Assembly (NCBI GenBank): GCA_019022495.1
Contig: JAFEKR010000008.1
Location: 248,001-312,000 of the forward strand
Reading direction: 5' to 3'
DNA length: 64,000 nucleotides
DNA from: Epichloe hybrida
Lineage: Eukaryota; Ascomycota; Sordariomycetes; Hypocreales; Clavicipitaceae
Position 1 is the first letter of the stretch. Each line of letters begins with the position of its first letter. This document shows, in pieces, positions 36,582-49,179 of the stretch. The translations under genes and the position numbers were made by a program. Below the pieces are notes generated by a model. It made no database searches. It worked only from the letters and a program-made list of their open reading frames with translations, and had not been told where the DNA came from.

Positions 36582-37734
36582 TTATTACTTAGTTAAAGCT
36601 AAAGTCTTTAACTATAATTATAAGCTTAATTCCTTATTACTCCTATAGATTTAGTAAGCTAAGGTTTAGAAGGTAAAAGGGAAGATAATCTCCCTTTATA
36701 ATAGTAGTATCTTACCTTTTTAAATTCTTAAGTATCCTTATTATAATAACCCTAATAGCATTAAGGGTATTATATACTTTAATATCTATAACTATATTTA
36801 CTAGTATTATTAATATAAGCTTAATAGCTATATAGAGGTTAAATAGCTTTATAATTAACTTTATAATAATCCCTCCTATTACTATAAAGATTCCTAAAGC
36901 CCTAATAGTTAGATTATAAGGCTTTTTATTACTTTACTCTTAAGGCTTAAACTTTTAAAGTTATATCTAGATGTTTATCTCTATAATAATACATATAAAA
37001 TAAATCGCTTTAATATACTACTCTTTAATGCCTATAGGGTTACTACTTATAAGAAACCCTTTTAATTTACCTCTTACTTTATAAGTAAGAAGACTAAAGA
37101 GAACTTCTTATAGGTTATTAATACTATTAGTAAGCTTTATATATTATAAGGTATTATAAAGCCTTAAGTTATTATTATAGATTATAATCTTAGATTACTA
37201 TAAGCTATTAAAGGGTACTAAGGCTTTATAAGTATTTTATATATTCTTTACTAGTAGTATATTAATATAAATATACTCTTAAAGTGTAAGTAATACTTTC
37301 TAAAGGTAATATTTAGTTATATAATAAGAAAAATAAAGCATATACTAGCCTTTATAAGCTTCCTTAATACGTAAAATAAGCTTATATAATCTAAGATAAA
37401 ATTAGTATTTAAATAATATCTTAAGCGTTTTAAAGAGCCTAGGCACTTCCTAGTGTAAGTAGTTAATTATATATTAAATATATAGATTATACTATAGAAA
37501 GGAAAGCTTATACACTACTTTATTAATAAAGTTAGGTATTTTAGCTATCTTATAATATCTATTATAGAGTTTATAAATATAGTAATAAAGCGGTTCCTTT
37601 AGGGTAATATAGGTAACTTAGCCTTTGTTTTTTAATATCTAAATAGCTTCTAGATTTATTAATTTATAGAAATTTAGAGTTATAAGCTTTAGAGGTATAA
37701 TAAGATATTAAATTACACCTATAAACCACTTTAT
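36582..37734. other. Unassigned AT-rich RIP-mutated DNA
   Basis: Between element A and the B LTR fragment. No long reading frame and no retroelement domain recognised; base composition is that of the island. Possibly an older retroelement remnant. Confidence 0.35.
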
Positions 37735-37815
37735 TGTCACGGCTTGCACCGAAAGGTTGAGAACGAAGTGATGGCTAAGACTATCGCAGTTACTACTAGA
37801 TAGATGCTAGCTAGG
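37735..37815 (-). repeat. Fragment of a family B LTR (outer 81 bp)
   Basis: TGTCACGGCTTGCACCGAAA onward matches the outer end of the minus-strand B LTR (46996 onward) up to GCTAGCTAGG, then is replaced by the F LTR at 37816. Little RIP. Confidence 0.82.
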
Positions 37816-39061
37816 TGTTATGGACTGGCCCCTAGGCGACTGCGATAGGGCGTTAATATAGTATTAAGAGACTTAAGGAGAAAGAAGGAAGGGTAAGAGG
37901 CTATCCCTAGTGGTGCCCCTTATACCCCCTTAGCTACTTATATAAGCCTCCTTTCCTTACCCTAACTACTTCTACTACTTCTCTCTCTAACTACTATATA
38001 GATAATACTTAGGCAAAGCCTAAGCCCTTATATATGCCCTTACTTAGGCATGTCTAATAAGTCCCCTTTTTAGGACAGTCCTATGAATTATCCTATAGGT
38101 TATTAATCCTATTCCTTACTTATTATTATTAGATATATAATGCATCTACCTTACTAGCTATTACATAGTAATAGTAACTGCCTTACTTCTATACCTTAGT
38201 TTTATAGTGTGTATAATGTGTTTACCTTACTAACCTATTATTTATTATAGTCTCTAGCCCTACCCCTACTAGTTTATTAATCACCTAATATAGGTTTAAA
38301 ACCACATATAAATATCTTACTTAGTTCCTTTTTTATATCTTACTTTCCCTTATATAACACTATCCCTTTACTATTATGATTTTATTATACCTTTTTCTTT
38401 ATCCTATTAGAACCTCCTTCTTAAATAATTATTCTCCTATTAGAATATACCTTATAATCTATCTAACTCTCCTCTACCCCTAGCTACTTTTACTATGCCT
38501 TTAGCCTATTCTATTAGTAAGTTTCTTATAGAGGGTAACTTAGATAATAACTAATTTACTACTCCCTAATTAGTCTAGCGCCCTTATAGGCTATGTGTAA
38601 AATAAGCCCTTACTACTAGCGTTTTAGAATATTATTTACCTAAATCTAGAGAATTATGCCCTTTATATTAGAAGTAATACCTTTGCTATATATAATACAC
38701 TAGGCTTTTATTTACTAACCCTTATCTTTATTATACGCTAAAGGATATTAAGGTAAAGATTACTATAGGTATATATATTATTAAACCTAAAGTCCCTAAA
38801 ACTTTAGATATAAAAAAGAAAATACTTATACTATCCTAAAGGTATTACTACCTTATTAGTTAGTAAAACTCCCTCCTTACCTAGGCTTAGTTTAATCTAG
38901 CTCCTATTTAGTTAGCCCTTAGGGTATCCCTTATTACTAATACTACTGCGATAAATATAACTAGTCTTAAAGTCACCCCTTTTATTAGCACTAGCCCTTT
39001 AGCTAGCTATAGTATAACTTACTTTATATAGCAAGCTATAAGTATTTTATTCTAATAGAAC
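37816..39061 (-). mobile_element. Left end of gypsy F: putative 3' LTR and adjoining sequence
   Basis: TGTTATGGACTGGCCCC begins abruptly inside the B LTR fragment and is CpG-rich for ~45 bases before RIP sets in, the pattern of an element end. F coding remnants lie on the minus strand to the right (54884-59298), so this would be its 3' LTR; the inner LTR boundary is not defined. AGAAC (39057-39061) is the left target site of E2. Confidence 0.55.
39057..39061. repeat. Target-site duplication AGAAC, left copy (E2)
   Basis: Matches 46105-46109; fixes the LTR end at TATTGAAAAG rather than TGAAAAG. Confidence 0.88.
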
Positions 39062-39878
39062 TATTGAAAAGTAAGGAGCTAGTTGCCGGCTGGCAACAGC
39101 TGTACAGGTGCGGCTCTACGGTTAGGGACTAGTAAAACCACCACGTTAAAATATTTAACGCAACGTAACGGAAGGTTTTGGCAGTTATTAACTAATAGAA
39201 TTTAATCTAGATAACTTTTATAATATCTTATATACTAATAGAATTGATTTTAGTGATATTATATAGGCAATGCAGCTATTAGATTAAGAGGCCTAGCTAT
39301 CTAGCTAGATTGAAAAGATCTTCTTCCTCTTATATACTTACTAACTATATTAGTGAATTTAGACCGCTAAAGAGGTCTTATAGGCCACTTTTTATTTTCT
39401 GTAAAATTCATTTGTATGTAAAATCCAAAAAATCAACTCACCACTATATAAACTAGCAACCTATATACACTAAATTTTAGTCTAAAAAATATTCCTATAT
39501 AAAATAAAAGCCTTGTCTTCTAGCTTTAATTTGCTATATATAAGACTTTTATATAACCTCTAGTTAAAGAGAAAATCGCTGTTAAAGATAGCTATAGGGT
39601 AACCTACTTACGTTACCCTAGCTTACCTAATTACTAGTAGCGCTATGGTTATGGCTGCGCTTATAGCCATAACGCAATTAAATAATCCATAATTAATAAT
39701 TGATTTGGATTAGTTATTTACACGGTTAGTCGCAGCTATTGATAGCTATGACGTAGCTATTAATAGCTACCTTCGTGACTGTTAATAGCTGCAGTGTAGC
39801 TATTAGGCTTGCAATGCAAGCTAGTAATAGAAAGGTCCTTTAACTAGAAAGGGCTAAAAATAAGTCTTATTTTTAACA
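39062..39878 (-). repeat. 3' LTR of copia E2 (817 bp)
   Basis: Plus strand TATTGAAAAGTAAGG (outer end with intact CpG/CpA) to CTTATTTTTAACA (inner end, more mutated). Confidence 0.93.
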
Positions 39879-39886
39879 CCCCCTCT
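39879..39886 (-). other. Polypurine tract of copia E2
   Basis: AGAGGGGG on the minus strand directly before the 3' LTR; expected site of plus-strand priming. Confidence 0.75.
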
Positions 39887-40087
39887 ACAAAAGAATTACG
39901 TATAAGCTAATTAAAAGCGTACAAAGTGATATAGGGTAAACAAGAACTTTTAGATAAAAACAGATAAAAGGGAAAAAACAGGAAAAGATAAAAGACCCCC
40001 TTTTTGAATTCCTAGCTATTATTAAATGTAGCTCCCTTTTTAGCGTTATTTTTGGTTCCCTGTTAAAGGGATTTAGTTGTTGGTTTT

Positions 40088-43000
40088 TTAGTGATTATTA
40101 AGCCCTAAGAGCTTAATAAAGGCCTGATGAAGAGGTCTAGATAGAGGCTTTGTTAGACTGTCTGTAGGCATTGACTTTATATCTAGATATTTGATCTTAG
40201 CTAAACCCTTTAAAACCTATTGCCTAATATAGTTAAACTTTAGCAAGGTATGCTTTGTATAGCTATGTAAGGCAGGGTTATAGGCAGTGGTTATAGCGCC
40301 TTAATTATCGCAATATATCTGGATAGGGGGAGAAATAGGGGTTTTTAGCTCCTTAAATAAGCCCTAAAGCTACTATAGCTCCCGGAAGGTCTCGTAGATA
40401 GCGTTAGCTTTAGCTTCTAATGTTAATAGAGCTATTGTACTAGCTTTCTTTGATTTCTAGCTAATAGGTCCGCTAGCTAGCTTAAATAGATAAGCGTAGG
40501 TTGATTTAGAGGTCTTTTTATCCCTTGCAAAATCACTATTGCAATAACCTATTAGGCTTTTGCTAGCTATACCTTTAGGGTCTCCCCTATAAATTATAGC
40601 AAGGAATTTAGTCCCTAATAGGTACCTAAGCAGGTTTTTAGCTACTTTTAGGTGCTCTATATAGGGCCTAGCTAGTGCTATAGATAGCCACTGAAGTGTA
40701 AAGGCCATGTCTGGCCTTGTAAGCAACATTAGGTACATTATAGTCCCTATAATGCACTAATAGAGCTTGATTTCGCTAGCTATTAAAAGCTTAGTGGTCT
40801 GCGTAGCTAAAATGCCTAGCTGAAGAGGTATGCTAATAGGCTTACTATCTAGTATGTTAAATTGATTTAAAGCCTCTAAGATATACTAAGATTAATGAAT
40901 TTTCAGGACCCTATTAGGTCTATCTCGTACGATTTAAACCCCTAAGAAGAATTCAGCTAGCCCCCTATCTTCTATTAGATAGACTTTATAAAGTTCCTTT
41001 TTAAGTCTTTAGATATAACGTAAATCCGGTCTAATTAGAAGACAATCATCCATATACGTGATAATAAAGGTTTTAGTGGAGGAATTATAGAATATAGCTA
41101 GGTTAGAAATTAGAGGGCTAAATCCTAGGGACTTTAGCACTGTAATTAGTGCTTATTGCCACTCCCTTAAGCTCTGTTTTAGGCTATATAAAGATTTCTA
41201 TAATAAAATTACTTAATCTTTAGAAGGTTTATAGCTAAAACTTTTAGCTAATTTAGCTAATTTAGGATTTGCTTCAAGGAATTCGATAAATCCGTCTGGA
41301 ATAACCATATAAATCTATTGTTGTAGCTTACTATTAAGAAAAGCTCCTATAAAATCAACCTATTCGATTTCCTAGTTATTCTAAGCCACTAGGGCTAGTA
41401 AAATCCTCTAGCTAGGGGGAATGCTTATGGCTGCAAAGGTCTCTAGATAATCTAGACCTTTGATTTGCATAAATCCCTTAGCAACGAGTTAGGCCTTGTA
41501 TTTTAAAGGATTATTTTCTTTATCCTTTTTAAGCTTATAAACAAGCCTATTTTTTAGTACTTTTTGGCCCTTAGGTACTTAGTCTTTCCCTATAAATTTA
41601 AAAGTACTAGCCTTTAGAAGCTGTTTATATTCCTTGTACGTAGCTTCTATCCATTTATCCCTTTCAGGGCTAGATATAGCTTGCTTCTAGGTCTTAGGTT
41701 TAGGGCTATTAGGGTTGTTTTCCTTTAGCTTCTCCTGTACCTTAAAGCAGATTTCTTTTATGAAATCTAGAGAAGAAGGGGAACTAATATTAACATCCAT
41801 AGGGTTAATATTAGGGTCGAAGTCAGTAATTTTGTTAAAATTAAGGTCCGGAGTCAAAAACTGATTTCCTGGGGAAGTTACGGGCGTGGCCTCCTCTGAG
41901 GCCTCTGGAATCGGTTCCTTAGGGGGTTGTACAGGCCCTATAGGGTGTTTTTCTTAACCTATAGGGGGATTTTGATTTCCTATGTTATCTATAGGGTAAT
42001 CCTTTAAACCTTAATTTAGATCTTAATCTTCTAAATCATTTTCCCTCTCTAAAGGGTTATCCCCTATAGAAAGCCTAGGTAATCCTTTAGAGACAGGACC
42101 TATAGGCTCTATAATCTTAATAAAGCTAGTCTTCGTAACTAGCCTTTTAGAGGGGATGTACACTAGATAGGTGTTAGAACCTAGTGTAGCTAATAACCTT
42201 CTAGGGATAGTCCTAGCTACTAACTTCTAGGCTTTAGGTTGTTTTTCTAGGGGGATTAGAATCTCACAGTGAGATCCTATGGCTCTAATACTGCTAATAT
42301 CAGTTATACAGGGCTGATTTAGCTCCCTAGCTAGCAGTTGTTTAGGGCTTTTATCCTTAGTGGTATTAGCAGTTATATTAACTAGGTTAATAACTGCAGG
42401 TAATACAAAACACCATAGATATAAGGGTAATTTTGCCCACTAGATAGTAGCCCTTAATTGATCTAGAATAGTACGAATAGAACGCTCTGCTAATCCATTT
42501 TGCTCATGGATATAGGGACTAGAAGTTGTAAATTTAACCCCTTTAGAATTTAACTAGGTTTAACAACTAGAATCGATTTCTTAGCCCCCATCAAAGTGAA
42601 GGTGCCTAGGATATTGACCTAGTTGATTTTTAAGCCCTCTGAAGAAGCCTTTAATAGCCCTATAAACAGTTAGGCCTTCCTTATTAGGTAACAAGAACAC
42701 CCACTTATATCTAGTTTTTCAATCAACTAGAAATAAGCAAATTAACTGTTTATTGTATGGTATAGGGCTGATTTTTAGCGTATCCCCTCTATTTAATCTA
42801 GAGCTCTAGGGGGGTTAGGGATAGCTAATTTCCTAGGTCTTCTAACTGCCTTTGATTAATCACAAGCTATATATTTAAAGTCTTTATCCTTAATTTTAGA
42901 AAAATCAGGGATTCCTTTAGTTATAAGGCTTGTTTTCTTTAGCAAAGGAAGCCCTAGGTGCCCTAATCGTACATGCCATAGGCTAGCTAATTCTAGTAAC

Positions 43001-45075
43001 TTTTGATATTAAAGGTCTTTAGGGCCTAAATTAGGGTCTAGATTCAGGTCTAGATTAGGGCCCTCTCCGTTAGTCCCCTGCTAGGCCCCTTAAGAACCAC
43101 AGGCCTCTTAGGGAGGTATTAGGGACCTTTTTCCTTCACTAAGGCCCTCTAACACCCCTAAATCTATATCTTTAGATTTATAAGGGACCTAACCTAGGGC
43201 TATAGGCGTTAGAGAAAGGACTAAATCCCCTAAATCATCCCGTACGACTTCTTCAATATCATTATCATTTTTGTTGATTTCAGCAATTTTGTCTAAATCA
43301 GAAGCCTAATCCGGCTTTTTAGAGGGAATTTAAACCTCTATAGGGTAGCTAATCAGATAGCTATAACCCCTAAAGCTAGCATAGGTAAAAGGTCGGATAT
43401 AATAAGATTTTTTACAGGGCCCTTTATGTAACGTTAGTGTAGTTTAGTTCTTAACGTGAAAGAAAAAACCATGTTTTTCTATATCTAGGGCAGCAATATA
43501 AGACATATCTTTAAGATAAAGATAGTTTTTTATAAAGCAACCGCTAGATATATAGTGAATAAGGCTACTAACTATATTAATATTAAGCTAAGGAAAATAT
43601 AGAGCGTCCTTTAGCACTAAGGTCCTATATTTATTAGGTTTCTTTTAATATAAGACCTTAAAAACAGCACTACCGTGACCCTTAGGATAAATAGGGCTAC
43701 CACTAGTTATAATAGAGTTAGATTCCCCTTTCTTAAAAGGGGTATAATCCCTAAAGACCTCCCTAGAATTAAATATATATATGGTTAAACCTGTATTATA
43801 TAATAGGGCCTTTTTTATGTCTTTACTGTAATAATTAAAACCATTTAAGGTATTAATTTCTTGTTTTTCATTATCCGAATCACTAGAGCTAGAATTAGAG
43901 CTACTATTGCTAGAGCTCTTATAACTAGTCTTGTAATTACTAGGTTTCTTATATGGATTAAGTGCTCCGTTAGAAAGGTTGTAATTTCCTAGCATAAAAG
44001 AACCCTCTATAAGTTCTTTAGTATCCTTTTTATCTGATTTTTAACCCTTTTGCTTCTTTTTCTTCTTATTAGAATTAGAAGAGCTCTTATTTTCTTTAGA
44101 GCCTTCTTTCTTCTTCTTCTAACCTTTAGGGGCCTTTTCCTTGTCTTTAGCACCCTTTTCTAGGTCTTTAGCCCTATAATTCAGAGCTTTAGCCACCGTA
44201 GATGACTTATCCCTCTGTTTAGCTAGAAGGTCTGCCATTAGAAATTCAAGATTTAGGGCTTCTAGGGGGACCCCTATAGCCCTATTTGTACGCATGCTAA
44301 ATCATTGCCTCTTAGCCTACTAAGGGAAGGTTAATTTTAGGGATTAAAGATATTGATTAACCTGATCTATAGGATTAATCAGGACCCCTAAAATTGATAA
44401 TCTAGCTAGTAGATTATTAAAGACTGCATTAAAGGCTTCTAAAGTCCCCTTAAATCCATGAAAATTCAGGTTATGAAATTCAGAATATAGGGACCCCCTC
44501 TGGATTTCAACGCTATGTGAATACTGCCGTATAAGTAAATTATAGGCTTCTTCAGGTGATTTTTGCTAAGTTATAGTGGCTTAGGGGCCTTCCGTATAAC
44601 TATCCCTTAGTAACATTAGGATAATAGCTTAGTTAGCGTCCCCTAGCACCCTAGAAATATCCGGATTATCTAGAAAATTAGGCATGCCTAAAGCTCTAAA
44701 TTAGATAGCTAGGGCTTATTTCCATTGATCGAAATTTTCAGCTCCTTTAAGCTTAGTAGTCTTAGGGAAGCTATAAACTCTCTTATTAAATTCCTTAATA
44801 ATTAAATTATTAAAGGCAGCTTGTACAGAGCTAGATTTAGTTGCCTTATCTTGCTAAATAGGCTGTTAAACTTGCTGCTAACTAGCGGGCTTAGTAGCTT
44901 TCACACCCTCTATAGGTCTATTATTAATAGCTAAAGTTAAGGACTCTAGCTTCTGTATTACTAGATTGATAGCATTTTGTTGTTTAATAACCTGCTCTTT
45001 TAGCTGGTTATTTAGAATCTCTTGCGCACTAAGATCAGGGACTAGAGGTCCCTAACCTTGTTGATTAGTAGCTAT
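40088..45075 (-). pseudogene. Copia E2 gag-pol polyprotein (RIP-broken, nearly full length)
   Basis: Begins at 45075 with ATA where ATG is expected and ends at a TAA (40088-40090) after RPLHQAFIKLLGLNNH, the usual copia C-terminus. Gag and protease (116 codons open, 43645-43995, with YNTG for the active-site DTG), integrase (about 42480-43000), RT (about 40900-41600), then a 93-codon open piece of RNase H (40457-40738: MYLMLLTRPDMAFTLQWLS, LLRYLLGTKFL, GYCNSDFARDK). The gag-protease frame differs from the RT-RNase H frame, so at least one indel or frameshift lies between 40738 and 43645. Most stops are TAA/TAG at Gln/Trp codons. Function lost. Confidence 0.9.
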
Positions 45076-45079
45076 CTTC

Positions 45080-45225
45080 TAATTTTATAGAAGGGAAGTC
45101 TTCTATTTATACTAAAATTCCTTTTTATAGAAGGGAAAAGCTTCTATCCGCGCTGAATTTCCTTTTTATAGAAGGGAAAGCTTCTGTTTTTCTTGTGCGC
45201 TTCCTGTTTTATAGAAGGGAAGTCT
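45080..45225 (-). repeat. Leader tandem array of copia E2, 4 units of ~41 bp
   Basis: TTTATAGAAG recurs at 45083, 45124, 45165 and 45208 (plus strand). Same hairpin/TATA-like units as the 7-unit array of E1 at 17776-18042. Confidence 0.85.
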
Positions 45226-45276
45226 TCTGTAACCATACGTAAAGTGCACTAGAAAGAATTTTATAGTGATAGGCTA

Positions 45277-45287
45277 GGCTCATAACC
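45277..45287 (-). other. Primer-binding site of E2, half-tRNA(iMet) type
   Basis: Plus strand GGCTCATAACC, identical to the anticodon-loop region of initiator Met tRNA, directly next to the 5' LTR. Unmutated, unlike the E1 copy (one G to A). Confidence 0.75.
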
Positions 45288-46104
45288 TATTGAAAAGTAA
45301 GGAGCTAGTTACTGGCTGGCAATAGCTGTATAAGTGCGGCTCTACGGTTAGGGACTAGTAGAACTACCACGTTAAAATATTTAACGTAACGTAACGGAAG
45401 GTTTTGGCAGTTATTAACTAATAGAATTTAATCTAGATAACTTTTACAATATCTTATATACTAATAGAATTGATTTTAGTGATGTTATATAGGCAATGCG
45501 GCTGTTAGATTAAGAGGCCTAGCTATCTAGCTAGATTGAAAAGATCTTCTTTCTCTTATATACTCACTAACTGTATTGGTGGATTCGGACTGCTAAAGAG
45601 GTCTTATAGGCTACTTTTTATTTTCCGCAAAATTCATTTGTATGTAAAATCCAAAAAATCAACTTACCACCATACAAACTAGCAACCCGTATGCACTAAA
45701 TTTTAGTCTAAAAAAATTTCCTACATAAAATAAAAGCCCTATCTTCTAGCTTTAATTTGCTATATGTAAGACTTTTATACGACCTCTAGTTAAAGAGAAA
45801 ATCGCTGTTAAAGATAGCTATAGGGTAACCTGCTTACGTCACCCTAGCTTACCTAATTACTAGTGGCGCTGTGGTTGTGGCTGCGCTTGTAGCCACAACG
45901 CAATTGAATAATCCACAATTAACAATCGATTTAGATTAGTCATCCACACGGTCGGTCGCAGCTGTTGACAGCTGCGACGTAGCCATTGACAGCTACCTTC
46001 GCGACCGTTGACAGCTGCAGTGCAGCTGTTAGGCTTGCAATGCAAGCTAGTAATAGAAAGGTCCTTTAACTAGAAAGAGCTAAAAATAGGTCTTATTTTT
46101 AATA
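45288..46104 (-). repeat. 5' LTR of copia E2 (817 bp)
   Basis: Partner of 39062-39878. The outer right end (45940-46050) keeps dense CpG, CAGCTG palindromes and the 22-base palindrome at 45956-45977. The RIP pattern is the reverse of the other LTR. A 61-codon open frame inside (45860-46045) is not a gene. Confidence 0.93.
45956..45977. promoter_or_regulatory. Palindrome with paired CAGCTG boxes in the U3 of E2
   Basis: TCGCAGCTGT and its complement around TG. Same as 17054-17075 in E1; partly destroyed by RIP in the 3' LTR (about 39747). Confidence 0.5.
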
Positions 46105-46109
46105 AGAAC
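46105..46109. repeat. Target-site duplication AGAAC, right copy (E2)
   Basis: Matches 39057-39061. Confidence 0.88.
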
Positions 46110-46995
46110 TAATAAGTTATTAGCAAACTAACTATAATATATAAAGAGATATATAATTAGTCTACTATGCTTCTCTAAGCTTTAATGCCTTATTACTAGG
46201 ATAAAATCTAGTAATATGTTTAAATTACTAGGTTAAGTAATAAATCTCCTTCTTATTACTACTAGTAACTTTTATGCCTTCCCTTTATAATAAGTCTAAC
46301 TTATAATTATATTCTTAGAGCCTTAGGAGCTAGCTATTCTCTAGCTAGAAATAATACTTCTCTCTCCCTTAGTTATCCTTCTCTTACTTACTACTTACTT
46401 ACTAAGTCTCCTATTATACCCCCTCCTATATATACTCTATACACTAACCCTATTTATACTATTTAGGTCCTAGGTTATACCTAAGGTAAATAAGGTAAAT
46501 AATTTATTATACTATAACTATTACCTAGTAATAATAATACTATAGCTATAGTAATAGTAATATAACTCTAGATAAAGGTAATATATACTTATTTATCTTC
46601 TCCTAGTAATTTAGGTAATAACTTAATAGATAATTATCCTTATTAAGTAGTAGTAGTAAAAAGTAATAATTTAGTGCCTTAGGTACTTATAGGAGTTCTT
46701 ATAGGTATATAAGTCTTTTAAAATTAATTTAGTTTATTATTATATTATATATCTCCTTATTTTACCTTAAACTTATTAAGGGCCTATGTTTATATTATAT
46801 TCTTTAATAGTTCTTATATAGGCTATATATAACTTACTTACTTAATAAGTATATTATATCTTTTGCCCTAGCCTAGGGCATTCTAAGCCACTAGGATTCG
46901 CTTAACCTAATATTTCTTAATAAGTTTATTATTACCTTCTATAAGGACTTATTCTAGTCCTAGATAGGAGTCCTAGAGCTTCTAACTAGGGAGAG
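46110..46995 (-). pseudogene. Gypsy F, middle piece between E2 and B2
   Basis: Joins 39061 on the left and 54884 on the right once E2 and B2 are removed. On the minus strand it would be the region after the integrase of F. No firm motif. GAGAG (46991-46995) is the left target site of B2. Confidence 0.5.
46991..46995. repeat. Target-site duplication GAGAG, left copy (B2)
   Basis: Matches 54879-54883 exactly. Confidence 0.9.
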
Positions 46996-47265
46996 TGTCA
47001 TGGCTTGCACCGAAAGGTTAAGAACGAAGTGATAGCTAAGACTATCGTAGTCACTGCTAGATAGATACTAGCTAGGGGCAGGTGCGTGAAGGTTTTAATC
47101 TCTAACCTAGCACTAATAATATGCGTAGTCTTTAATAAATACCCTGCTCTATGAGCACGTAGCTATCTTATAGCTAGCTAGTCTCTTTATTATTTACATA
47201 GCCTAAAGGTTCTCTAAAGACTTACTTTAATAAATATCCTATCTTTAACCTTTACGCTCCTAATA
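46996..47265 (-). repeat. 3' LTR of gypsy B2
   Basis: TGTCATGGCTTGCACCGAAA (outer) to CTCCTAATA (inner, mutated). Confidence 0.92.
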
Positions 47266-49179
47266 TAATACCCCCCCTATATATAATTAACCTTAATTAT
47301 AAAATAAGCTACTTGCTTAGGGCATAGTTACTATATTAGAGCTTTACAAGAAAAAATAAGATAGGGCACTTTATATCTAGATGCGTAGGTAAATAAAAAG
47401 AAATAATAATAATAATACCACTAATTAAAAATAACCCCTTATTATAGTTAGTAATGTTTTAATAGCAGCCTATACATAGCTTTACTATAGCAAAATAAAT
47501 GTTATTACCTATTATATAGCTAGAAAAAACAATATAAATAACCTATGTTAATTTTCATAATTAGTTAAATAAATAAGGTACCTAATGCTAGGGTTCTAAA
47601 TAGTCTAACTAGAGGGCTTATATTATAGTCACTATAAGCTTGTAGCTATTAGGCATGTGTGCGTTTAGTAGTGCTAATAGTTATTATTATAATTTATGAA
47701 TTACCTATATGCGGTGCGTTAGATCACTTAAGGGGTCTAGGGTTAATATAAAAGAGACTGATTTTTCCCCCTTTTTACACTCTTCCTTTCTTTTATAATA
47801 TCCCTTAACCTTATAAGTTACCCTTACTAGCTAAGTAGTAGCTCTCTTATTACTATTACTTAGTAATTACTAACCTCTTTTAGTCCTTAATTATTATTAT
47901 TATCTATCCTTATTTATCTTAGTTTCTTGCCCTTATCTAGCTTATAAGTTTATACTCTTATTAGCATGACTTCCCTATTTAGTCTATTATAGCTAACTTA
48001 TAGCTAGTTTACTATATCTAAGTCTTATGCCTAAACTCTGCCTTTATTAATACCTTAAGAAGATTTATTAACTAAGAAATCTCCTATAAAGTCTTCCTAA
48101 AAGCAAACTTCTTCTAAAATCTTATTATAAGTTTATTATATCCTTATAGTATCTCTATTACTAACTTACTACTAGTAAAATAACTTTAAAGAAAATTCTA
48201 TATATACGCTATTATTAGTAAGTAGTAATATAGAATATTCTCCTAAAAAACAGTACCTATAAGATTCTAGGATACCTTATTAACAAAAAAACCTTCCTAG
48301 CTAAATATAATAAGTCTTTAAGTATAATATCTTTACTTACTTACTACTTCTTTATAGCTAATATTTAATAGGCTATTTAATAAAATATGCTTATTACTTC
48401 TAAAATAATAAAAACTATATTATAGTATGTCTTTCTTAACTAAAATCTACCTAGTTATTACTAACACATTACTAGACTTTAGCTTAAATTATATAGCTTT
48501 ATAATAGGCTATTTAAACTTATTAAAGCTACTCCTAAAGGTAGCTATTACTATTAAAATAAAGTAAGTATAATCCTATTTCCTAGACACTAGATTATTAC
48601 TAACTTACTACTAGCCTATTATAAAAGCAAAGAAAAAGCTATAGAATGCTATCCTAGTTTATAAAAATTCTAATAAGTATAGTTATATCTGCCATGCTTA
48701 AATATTTACTAATACTACTTATAAGGCAAAATATAATAAATATATTATAATAGCGCTACTAAGTGATACTATAAATCTAGAGACTTAGATTAATATTATA
48801 AACTATCTTTGCTTTATAGCCTAGAATATCCTAAAGGTAAGCTTTCTTAATATACATAGCTAATACTTAACTAACTTACTAGTAATTTATACCTAATACT
48901 ATTAATTTACCTAAATATATTAGTTTTATTAAGCTCCCTAGTGCACTTTAGGTCTATATGTATAGAGAGAGGGATTCTAATAATAAAGATACTCCTAAGG
49001 CCTCTTTCTCTATAGCTCCTATAGCTACTAATAATAATAAGGGATTAGTAGTCTTAGAGGCTAACTCTATTATAGAGGGATAGTGCTTAGTAGCTATGTA
49101 ATAAATTATTTAAGTTATCTAAGTAAATTAACTTTATTTTCTAATATCTTTAGTATATTAAGTTATAAAACATAACTAC

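Larger units (their letters stand above)
39062..46104 (-). mobile_element. Ty1/copia retrotransposon E2, full length, minus orientation
   Basis: 7.04 kb with two 817-bp LTRs and TSD AGAAC. On the minus strand: 5' LTR (right), iMet half-tRNA primer site, 4-unit leader array, gag-protease-integrase-RT-RNase H pseudogene, polypurine tract, 3' LTR (left). Inserted in gypsy F. RIP is lighter than in neighbouring elements, so codons are easy to read. It is the most complete copy of family E. Confidence 0.94.

Noticed and set aside
38480..39050. Plus-strand stop-poor reading (about 38490-38700) considered as a gag gene
   Set aside because: Gypsy F runs on the minus strand here, the frame contains RIP stops and no capsid motif could be confirmed.
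45860..46045. 61-codon reading frame with Cys/Trp/Arg-rich product
   Set aside because: Lies in the CpG-rich, un-RIPed outer end of the E2 LTR; a by-product of the CAGCTG repeats.
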